Assembly (NCBI RefSeq): GCF_041927875.1
Contig: NZ_JBHFHN010000008.1
Strand: one strand, 5' to 3'
DNA from: Paracoccus sp041927875
Lineage (GTDB): Bacteria; Pseudomonadota; Alphaproteobacteria; Rhodobacterales; Rhodobacteraceae
Length of the DNA: 64,000 bases
The notes beneath the pieces were generated by a model. The model searched no databases. It had not been told where the DNA came from and saw only the letters and a program-made list of their open reading frames with translations. How positions within the stretch are numbered: position 1 is the stretch's first letter; every line of letters starts with the position of its first letter. Position numbers and translations under genes: made by a program. Positions 58,221 through 64,000 of the stretch are shown piece after piece.

Positions 58221-59560
58221 CCCGCAAGCTGTTCGGCACCGATGGGGTGCGCGGCACCGCCAATAGCTATCCGATGACCGCCGAGCTGGCGCTGCGGCTG
58301 GGCGCGGCGGCCGGCCGGTATTTCCGCCGTGACCATTCCAACGGGCACCGGGTGGTGATCGGCAAGGACACTCGGCTGTCGTGCTACATGATCGAAAACG
58401 CGCTGACGGCGGGCCTGTGTTCGACCGGCATGAACGTGCTGCTGCTGGGCCCGGTCCCGACCCCGGCGGTGGGCTATCTGACCAAATCCATGCGCGCCGA
58501 TGTGGGCATCATGATTTCGGCCAGCCACAACCCGGCGACGGATAACGGCATCAAGTTCTTCGGTCCCGATGGCTTCAAGCTGTCCGATGAGGCCGAGATG
58601 GAGATCGAGGCCTTGGTCGCGGGTGAGATCATCCCCGCGCAGCCCCAGAACATCGGCCGGGCCAAGCGGATCGAGGACGGCGTGGGCCGCTATGTCGAAT
58701 ATGCCAAGACCACCTTCCCGGCCAAAGGCAAGCTGACCGGGCTGAAAGTGGTGATCGACGCGGCCAATGGCGCGGCCTATCGCGCCGCCCCTGCGGTGCT
58801 GTGGGAACTGGGCGCCGAGGTGATCGAGATCGGCACCGACCCGAACGGGCTGAACATCAACAAGAATTGCGGCTCGACCCACCCCGAGACCGCCGCCAGT
58901 GCGGTGGTCGCGCATGGCGCCGATCTGGGCATCTGTCTGGATGGCGATGCCGACCGGATCGCGCTGATCGACGAACATGGCCAGATTGCCGATGGCGATC
59001 AGATCATGGCGCTGCTGGCGACCCGCTGGGCCGAGGAAGGGCGGCTGGCAGGGGGTGCCCTGGTCGCCACCGTCATGTCGAACCTTGGCCTTGAGCGCCA
59101 CCTGGCCGCGCGCGGTATCGGGCTTGAGCGGACCGGGGTGGGCGACCGCTATGTGGTCGAACGGATGCGCGCGGGCGGCTTCAACCTCGGGGGCGAGCAG
59201 TCGGGCCATATCGTGATGACCGATTACGCCACCACCGGCGACGGGCTGATCGCCGGGCTGCAGTTCCTGGCCGCCATGGCCGAGACCGGCCAGCCCGCCA
59301 GTGCGCTGATGCGCCAGTTCGACACCGTGCCGCAGATGCTGAAGAACGTGCGCTATACCAACGGGCAAGAGCCGCTGGCCAATGATACCGTGCGCGCCGT
59401 CATCGCCGATGCCGAGGCGCGGCTGGTCGGGCGCGGGCGCTTGCTGATCCGCAAGTCAGGCACCGAACCGCTGATCCGCGTCATGGCCGAGGCCGAGGAT
59501 GAGGCGCTGCTGGCCGACACCGTGGGCGGCATCGTCGCCGCGATCGAGGCGGCGGTCTGA
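58217..59560 (+). CDS. glmM: Phosphoglucosamine mutase
   Basis: Interconverts glucosamine-6-phosphate and glucosamine-1-phosphate for UDP-GlcNAc. The 447 residues start MTRKLFGTDGVRGTANSYPM. The phosphoserine loop MISASHNPATDNGIKFFG, the metal loop DGDADR, the sugar loop GGEQSGHI, and the phosphate-binding loop RKSGTEPLIRVM are all present. ATG 58217 overlaps folP. The frame is open nine codons earlier, but that is folP coding. Confidence 0.98.
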   Translation: MTRKLFGTDGVRGTANSYPMTAELALRLGAAAGRYFRRDHSNGHRVVIGKDTRLSCYMIENALTAGLCSTGMNVLLLGPVPTPAVGYLTKSMRADVGIMISASHNPATDNGIKFFGPDGFKLSDEAEMEIEALVAGEIIPAQPQNIGRAKRIEDGVGRYVEYAKTTFPAKGKLTGLKVVIDAANGAAYRAAPAVLWELGAEVIEIGTDPNGLNINKNCGSTHPETAASAVVAHGADLGICLDGDADRIALIDEHGQIADGDQIMALLATRWAEEGRLAGGALVATVMSNLGLERHLAARGIGLERTGVGDRYVVERMRAGGFNLGGEQSGHIVMTDYATTGDGLIAGLQFLAAMAETGQPASALMRQFDTVPQMLKNVRYTNGQEPLANDTVRAVIADAEARLVGRGRLLIRKSGTEPLIRVMAEAEDEALLADTVGGIVAAIEAAV

Positions 59561-59690
59561 CCGGGGCATCAGGGGCCTGCGGGCCGCCGCACAAAGCGAC
59601 CTGGCCGCGCTGCGCGGGCGTGCAAGCTTGACATGTGCGCGCCCCTTTGGGCGGGCCGTGCATTTTCCCTTGGCCTGCGTCCCCGCGTGT

Positions 59691-59707
59691 TTTAGAATTA
59701 TTCTAGA
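59691..59707 (+). promoter_or_regulatory. Irr box (ICE-type iron operator) overlapping a -10
   Basis: TTTAGAATTATTCTAGA is a near-perfect dyad that fits the alphaproteobacterial Irr/ICE consensus TTTAGAA-N3-TTCTAAA. The -10-like TAGAAT (59693-59698) lies within it and TTGGCC (59670-59675) is placed 17 bp upstream as a -35. Binding of Irr under iron limitation would block the promoter of the VIT gene 17 bp downstream. Confidence 0.75.
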
Positions 59708-59724
59708 GTTACGCGAGGACGACC

Positions 59725-60441
59725 ATGGCCCAGCACACCCAACCTTCGGCCCATCCCGATGACCCCCATTATGTCGTCCGCTCGGGCTGGCTGCGCGCCG
59801 CCGTTCTGGGCGCGAATGACGGGATCGTGTCGATCTCATCGCTGATCGTCGGGGTGGCGGCGGCCAATCCCGCGCCCGGCGCGGTGTTGCTGGCCGGGGC
59901 GGCAGGTCTGGCGGCGGGGGCCATGTCGATGGCGGCTGGGGAATATGTCTCGGTCTCGTCGCAGGCCGATACCGAACGCGCCGATATCGCCCGCGAACGC
60001 CAGGCGCTGATCGACATGCCCGAGGACGAAGAGCGCGAACTGGCCGAGATTTTCGAGGCGCGCGGCATGTCGCCCGCGACCGCCGCCATGGTCGCGCGCG
60101 AACTGACCGAAAAGGACGCACTTGCCGCCCATGTCCGCGAGGAGCTGGGCCTGTCCGATGTTCACGCGGCCAACCCGTTTCAGGCGGCTTGGGCCTCGCT
60201 GATCACGTTCTTCATCGCCGGGGGTATGCCGCTGCTGGCTGCGGTGCTGGCGCCTGCCGGGCAGATCATCCCGGTGGTGATGGGCGCGACCCTGCTGGCC
60301 CTTGCCGTGCTGGGGGCGCTTGGCGCGCGCGCGGGTGGCGCGCCGATGGGACCGGCGATTGCCCGCGTGGTGTTCTGGGGGTTGGCGGCGATGGCGATCA
60401 CGGCGGGCGTCGGACGTCTGTTCGGCGTCGCCGTGGGTTGA
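59725..60441 (+). CDS. VIT1/CCC1 family iron/manganese transporter
   Basis: A 238-residue membrane protein with five spans. The first two follow LRAAVLGANDGIVSISSLIVGVA and the GAMSMAAGEYVSVSSQAD motif. A cytoplasmic helical insert (about 75-145, ERADIARERQALIDMPEDEE) holds the metal-binding glutamates. The last spans contain FIAGGMPLLAAVLAP. VIT proteins export or store Fe(II)/Mn(II). The Irr box upstream supports expression when iron is plentiful, as known for the related MbfA. No ferritin domain is present, so it is not MbfA itself. Confidence 0.92.
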   Translation: MAQHTQPSAHPDDPHYVVRSGWLRAAVLGANDGIVSISSLIVGVAAANPAPGAVLLAGAAGLAAGAMSMAAGEYVSVSSQADTERADIARERQALIDMPEDEERELAEIFEARGMSPATAAMVARELTEKDALAAHVREELGLSDVHAANPFQAAWASLITFFIAGGMPLLAAVLAPAGQIIPVVMGATLLALAVLGALGARAGGAPMGPAIARVVFWGLAAMAITAGVGRLFGVAVG

Positions 60442-60448
60442 GACGTCG

Positions 60449-60473
60449 AAGCCCGCGCCGGTGGCGCGGGCTT
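60449..60473. terminator. Hairpin terminator between VIT gene and purL
   Basis: Perfect 11-bp stem AAGCCCGCGCC/GGCGCGGGCTT with loop GGT just after the VIT stop. It can act on both convergent genes. Confidence 0.85.
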
Positions 60474-60476
60474 TGT

Positions 60477-60498
60477 GCGTATTTTGGCAAGAAAGAAG
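60477..60498 (-). repeat. Dispersed element core at the purL 3' end
   Basis: GCGTATTTTGGCAAGAAAGAAG; its reverse complement is the family core. It fills the gap between the VIT terminator and the purL stop. No GC hairpin of its own is needed because the terminator hairpin precedes it. Confidence 0.55.
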
Positions 60499-60499
60499 A

Positions 60500-62686
60500 T
60501 CAGGCCGCTTCGGGGCCTGTCTCGCCAAAGACCGCCGTGGCAAAGGCCGTGCGGTAAAGCGACGACAGATCCGCCAGCGGCGCGGCGTCATCGCCCAGCC
60601 GGACCTGATCGCCGCCGACATGGCCGACACGCGCCAGCGGGAGGCCCGCCCGCTGTGCCGCAGCCTCAAGCGCCGCTGCATCGGCCTCGGACGCGGCCAG
60701 CAGGTAGCGGGCCTGATCCTCGGCGAACAGGGTGGGGATGTCACCCGCGGTCAGGGTCAGGCCCAGACCTGCGGCCTCGGCCATTTCAAAGGCGGCAAGC
60801 GCCAGCCCGCCATCCGACAGATCGGTGGCCGCGCGGATCTGCGCGCGCTGCGCCAGAACGAAATCGCCATGCGCCTTTTCAGCGGCCAGATCGACGGCGG
60901 GGGCGTCACCGGCCTCGATCCCGAAGGCCTCATAGGCAAGGGCGGATTGGCCCAGATGGCCATGGGTCGCGCCCAGCACCAACAGCACATCGCCCGCCTG
61001 CGGGGTGGTGCCGATGCGGTCATCCAGATGCGCGATCAGGCCGACGCCGCCGATGGTCGGTGTGGGCAGGATGCCGGTGCCATCGGTTTCATTGTAAAGC
61101 GACACGTTGCCCGACACGATGGGGAAGTTCAGCGCCCGGCAGGCCTCGCCGATGCCTTTGATCGCGCCGACGAACTGGCCCATGATCTCGGGCTTTTCGG
61201 GATTGCCGAAGTTCAGGTTGTCGGTCGCGGCCAGCGGCGTCGCGCCGGTGGCGATCAGGTTGCGCCAGGCCTCGGCCACCGCCTGCTTGCCCCCCTCATA
61301 GGGGTTGGCCTTGACGTAGCGCGGGGTCACGTCGCTGGTAAAGGCAAGCGCCTTGTCGGTGCCATGCACGCGCACAAGGCCGCCGCCCAGGCCCGGACGG
61401 CGCAGGGTGTCGGCCCCCACCTGCGTGTCATATTGTTCCCAGACCCAGGCCTTGTGGGCGTGGTTCGGGCTGCCGATCAGGGCGCGCACGGCGGCGATCG
61501 GGGTGATCGCGGGCAGGTCGCCCAAGGACGCGGCTTTCGGCGTTTCCACCCAGGGCCGGTCATATTCCGGCGCGCTGGAGGACAGCTTCGACAGCGGCAG
61601 ATCGGCCATCACCTGATTGCCATGCAGGATCAGGAATCGGTCCTCGGGGATCGTCTCGCCGACGATGGCGAAATCCAGATCCCATTTTTCAAAGATCGCG
61701 CGGGCCTCGGCTTCCTTTTCGGGCTTCAGCACCATCAGCATCCGTTCCTGGGATTCCGACAGCATCATTTCATACGCGGTCATGTTGGTTTCGCGCTGCG
61801 GGACGTGATCCAGGTTCAACTGGATGCCAAGGCCGCCCTTGTCGCCCATTTCGACAGCCGAACAGGTCAGCCCCGCCGCGCCCATGTCCTGAATGGAAAT
61901 GACCGAGCCCGATGCCATCAGTTCCAGGCAGGCCTCCAGCAGGCATTTTTCGGTGAAGGGGTCGCCGACCTGCACGGTCGGGCGCTTGTCCTCGATCGTG
62001 TCGTCGAACTCGGCCGATGCCATGGTGGCCCCGCCGACGCCGTCGCGGCCGGTTTTCGCGCCCAGATAGACCACCGGCATCCCCACGCCCGAAGCCGCCG
62101 AGTAGAAGATCTTGTCGGCATCGGCCAGGCCCGCCGCAAAGGCGTTGACCAAACAGTTGCCGTTATAGGCCGCGTGAAAGCGCACTTCGCCGCCGACATT
62201 CGGCACGCCGAAGGCATTGCCGTAACCGCCGATCCCCTCGACCACGCCTTTCACCAGATGCGCCGTCTTGGGGTGGCTGGGCAGGCCGAAGGACAGCGCA
62301 TCCATCGCCGCCATCGGACGCGCGCCCATGGTGAACACGTCACGCAGGATGCCGCCGACACCGGTCGCGGCGCCCTGATGCGGCTCGATATAGCTGGGGT
62401 GGTTGTGGCTTTCCATCTTGAAGACCACGGCCTGACCGTCGCCGATATCGACGACGCCGGCGTTCTCGCCCGGCCCGCAGATCACCACGTCACCCGTGGT
62501 ATGCAGCGTGCGCAGCCATTTCTTTGACGATTTGTAGGAACAATGTTCGTTCCACATCGCCGAAAAAATGCCAAGTTCGGTGATCGTCGGCACCCGCCCG
62601 ATGATGTCCAGGATGCGCTGATATTCATCGGGCTTCAGCCCATGCGCGGCGATCAGATCGGGGGTGATGTCGGGATCATTGCGCAT
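60500..62686 (-). CDS. purL: Phosphoribosylformylglycinamidine synthase subunit PurL
   Basis: ATP-dependent amidation of FGAR, fourth step of purine synthesis, in the three-part PurLQS form. At 728 residues it is the small PurL. Family blocks include WNEHCSYKSSKKWLRTL, FKMESHNHPSYIEPHQGAATGVGG, GEVRFHAAYNGNC, and DMGAAGLTCSAVEMGDKG. The duplicated PurM-like architecture is plain. PurS and PurQ are not in the window. The neighbouring VIT gene is unrelated. Confidence 0.97.
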   Translation of the reverse strand: MRNDPDITPDLIAAHGLKPDEYQRILDIIGRVPTITELGIFSAMWNEHCSYKSSKKWLRTLHTTGDVVICGPGENAGVVDIGDGQAVVFKMESHNHPSYIEPHQGAATGVGGILRDVFTMGARPMAAMDALSFGLPSHPKTAHLVKGVVEGIGGYGNAFGVPNVGGEVRFHAAYNGNCLVNAFAAGLADADKIFYSAASGVGMPVVYLGAKTGRDGVGGATMASAEFDDTIEDKRPTVQVGDPFTEKCLLEACLELMASGSVISIQDMGAAGLTCSAVEMGDKGGLGIQLNLDHVPQRETNMTAYEMMLSESQERMLMVLKPEKEAEARAIFEKWDLDFAIVGETIPEDRFLILHGNQVMADLPLSKLSSSAPEYDRPWVETPKAASLGDLPAITPIAAVRALIGSPNHAHKAWVWEQYDTQVGADTLRRPGLGGGLVRVHGTDKALAFTSDVTPRYVKANPYEGGKQAVAEAWRNLIATGATPLAATDNLNFGNPEKPEIMGQFVGAIKGIGEACRALNFPIVSGNVSLYNETDGTGILPTPTIGGVGLIAHLDDRIGTTPQAGDVLLVLGATHGHLGQSALAYEAFGIEAGDAPAVDLAAEKAHGDFVLAQRAQIRAATDLSDGGLALAAFEMAEAAGLGLTLTAGDIPTLFAEDQARYLLAASEADAAALEAAAQRAGLPLARVGHVGGDQVRLGDDAAPLADLSSLYRTAFATAVFGETGPEAA

Positions 62687-62855
62687 GGGGCCACCTTTGT
62701 CGCTGGGATTGCGGCCTTTTAAGCCAGCCTGCGGCGAAGGGGAAGCCTTGGACGGTAGGGGTTTGTTCAGGATTGGGCGCTATCACGGGCTGTGACGGCG
62801 CAAGAATCGGGGCGGACCGGCGGCCCGCCCCCAGGGATCAACCGATGTGGAGGGA

Positions 62856-63644
62856 TCAATCCAGATTCAGGACCATTGAAAACGGCTTGGCGGCCGTCGA
62901 CTTGCGCGCCGCATTGCGATCTTGCAGCACCCGGACGGTGTAGGTGCCATCCTGCGAAAGGGTGAAGCTGCCGTCACGTTCCAGGGTGGCGCTGACCGGA
63001 TCATAGATGATCGCGTCGATCTCGGACGCGGCGTCCATCATCATGCGCAGGGTCTGCCCCTTGCGGCCGGCAAAGCTGTATTCGCACATGCCGTCGCCTT
63101 TGATGCTGCCGCTGTAGTTGCCGGTCACGCCGGCTTGCAGGGCATCGGTGGTCTCGCACTGCGGGGCCTGGCTCGCGGCGACCTTCGGCTTGGCGGCGGG
63201 TTTTGCACTGGCCGCAGGTTTGGCTGCGGGTTTGGTGACGGGCTTGGTGGCGGCTGCCGCCCCGGCGATGCGCACCGTCATTGTGAAGGCGCGCGCCTCA
63301 GGGTGTTTGCGGGCCGAATTGCGGGTTTGCAGGATGCGCAGCTTGTAGGCGCCGTCCTTGGGCAGGGTCAGCGCGCCGTCTGCGTCGAAATTGTGTTCGA
63401 CCGGATCAATCACGATCGCTTCAAAACCGCTGGGGGCGTCAAGCGCGACGGTCATGACCTGGCCCTTGCGCGCGGACAGGCGGTATTCGCAGAGGTCCGC
63501 CCCGGCGATGGTGCCCGAGACGCTGCCACGGTCGGTGCCGGCGGCAAAACGGATCGCCCCGCCGCAATCGGCGGCCAAGGCAGTTTGGGCGGTCAGTCCG
63601 CAGAGACCTGCGGCAAGGGTGATCAGGAGTGAACGGGCCATCAT
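62856..63644 (-). CDS. Secreted protein with duplicated beta-sandwich domain
   Basis: A 262-residue exported protein. The signal peptide MMARSLLITLAAGLCGLTAQ ends near ALAAD. Two similar domains (about 28-130 and 168-262) follow, each with CEYxxxxRKGQxxxxxLDA/DAAS, a xIxDPVxxxxxxDGxxxLxxDGxYxxRxLQxRNxARK pattern, and a C-terminal strand (FTMTVRI, FSMVLNL). They are joined by an Ala/Pro/Lys linker (KPAAKPAASAKPAAKP). The domain recalls PliG-type lysozyme inhibitors or PPC domains; I cannot confirm it. The frame is open for another 98 codons, made only of hexamer repeats (LTLTLT, LNLNLN), which are not coding. Confidence 0.8.
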   Translation of the reverse strand: MMARSLLITLAAGLCGLTAQTALAADCGGAIRFAAGTDRGSVSGTIAGADLCEYRLSARKGQVMTVALDAPSGFEAIVIDPVEHNFDADGALTLPKDGAYKLRILQTRNSARKHPEARAFTMTVRIAGAAAATKPVTKPAAKPAASAKPAAKPKVAASQAPQCETTDALQAGVTGNYSGSIKGDGMCEYSFAGRKGQTLRMMMDAASEIDAIIYDPVSATLERDGSFTLSQDGTYTVRVLQDRNAARKSTAAKPFSMVLNLD

Positions 63645-63775
63645 GGATGTCTTTGTGTAAGGTTGTGGCATAGCCATGCCACCGAGATGAAACCTCGCGC
63701 AACCGCCAAGACAATCACGTTGGACAAGCTCTCGTGATCGGGGGTGGTGGGGTGATCGGCGCAGGTGTGATGGCG

Positions 63776-63859
63776 GGGTCAGGGTCAGGGTCAGGGTCAG
63801 GGTCAGGGTCAGGGTCAGGGTCAGGGTCAGGGTCAGGGTCAGGGTCAGGCTCAGGGTCC
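63776..63859 (+). repeat. GGGTCA hexanucleotide array
   Basis: Twelve perfect GGGTCA units (63776-63847), then GGCTCA and GGGTCC. The G-runs at 6-base steps with TCA loops fit a G-quadruplex. The array is upstream of the duplicated-domain gene and on the opposite strand to its coding sense. Confidence 0.95.
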
Positions 63860-63919
63860 GGTTAAGGTTAAGGTTAAGGTTAAGGTTAAGGTTAAGGTTA
63901 AGGTTAAGGTTAAGGTTAA
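63860..63919 (+). repeat. GGTTAA hexanucleotide array
   Basis: Ten perfect GGTTAA units directly after the GGGTCA array and in the same register, followed by GGTTTG. The two arrays differ at two positions per unit, as if one arose from the other by substitution and re-amplification, or both from a shared hexamer. Confidence 0.95.
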
Positions 63920-63923
63920 GGTT

Positions 63924-64000
63924 TGAGGTGGTCCCCATTTTTCGGACATACTTGCGGCGTTGCTAAGCTTGCCTGTTGATCATGCCGCCGCCTTCAGGTC
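63924..64000 (-). mobile_element. Probable end of an insertion sequence (partial)
   Basis: TGAGGTGGTCCCCATTTTTC followed by GGACA resembles an IS3-family terminal repeat. On the minus strand a frame enters from beyond the window and ends at 63980 after Asp-Leu-Lys-Ala-Ala-Ala. This would be the C-terminus of a transposase 56 bp from the element end. Family assignment is from resemblance only. The element abuts the GGTTAA array. Confidence 0.4.

Noticed and set aside
59619..59663. CGTGCAA, TGTGCGC and CGTGCAT upstream of the VIT gene as a phased row
   Set aside because: The distances are 15 and 23 bp, not multiples of 11.
63645..63938. Extension of the duplicated-domain gene through LTLT and LNLN repeats
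   Set aside because: The frame is open only because the hexamer arrays keep phase. The signal peptide begins at 63644 and nothing protein-like precedes it.

Overview
The window is a 64 kb piece of a high-GC alphaproteobacterial chromosome, most likely Rhodobacteraceae and close to Paracoccus. The basis is recognition of protein families and gene pairings: DUF2948 behind murA, UPF0262 and a low-molecular-weight phosphatase beside infA, DUF6446 between glyQ and glyS, folB-folP-glmM, and an Irr-type iron box. Almost all of it is tightly packed housekeeping DNA with many ATGA or GTGA stop/start overlaps. I see no prophage, plasmid or CRISPR array. An insertion-sequence end probably begins in the last 80 bases.

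Layout. 1-6.1 kb: 3' part of der, a membrane protein, serS, tRNA-Thr, a small protein, murA, DUF2948, tRNA-Gly and tRNA-Ile2. 6.1-10.5 kb: purM-purN-ispG, then a small charged protein and a bacterial eRF1-like (baeRF) protein. 10.5-21.3 kb: envelope genes (DsbA/ScsC-like, aminotransferase, amidase, PBP1A, bactofilin with an M23 peptidase, 1-Cys peroxiredoxin), plus prfB and a DUF2189 membrane protein. 21.5-30.3 kb: a giant AsmA-like protein, queA, an MFS permease, DUF924, lpd and a nucleotidyltransferase. 30.4-37.0 kb: one long minus-strand run hisD, SemiSWEET, UPF0262, phosphatase, NTF2-like, GNAT, C-N hydrolase, infA, maf, RNase E/G, yacG and tRNA-Phe. 37.0-38.3 kb: a gene-free, repeat-rich island. 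38.3-48.5 kb: ssb, a lytic transglycosylase, hemB, a membrane protein, pyruvate carboxylase, trkH and a catalytically dead trypsin-like protein. 48.6-62.7 kb: glyQ-DUF6446-glyS, a PPDK-like protein, a SleB-type hydrolase, folB-folP-glmM, an iron-responsive VIT protein and purL. 62.8-64 kb: a secreted duplicated-domain protein, two hexanucleotide arrays and the probable IS end.

The most unusual signals are non-coding. TGTGCAC-like heptamers repeat at exactly 11-bp steps upstream of purM (four copies) and upstream of the PPDK-like gene (five copies), with a weaker TGCA-core version upstream of tRNA-Gly. This suggests one undescribed regulator reading helically phased direct repeats. A dispersed element (T/C-rich core followed by a GC-rich hairpin) occurs at least six times, once inside a nitrilase-family gene, where it is translated in frame. 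Other points of note: a maf gene that seems to start at ATT inside infA, a FolB fused to a kinase-like domain, a PPDK homologue whose ATP-grasp motifs have decayed although its swivel and PEP domains look intact, and a composition-shifted insert in glyS.

Functionally the window joins translation (tRNAs, serS, glyQS, prfB, infA, queA), purine synthesis (purM, purN, purL), peptidoglycan synthesis and remodelling (murA, glmM, PBP1A, amidase, M23, SLT, SleB, bactofilin), folate synthesis (folB, folP) and central carbon metabolism (pyc, PPDK-like, lpd).
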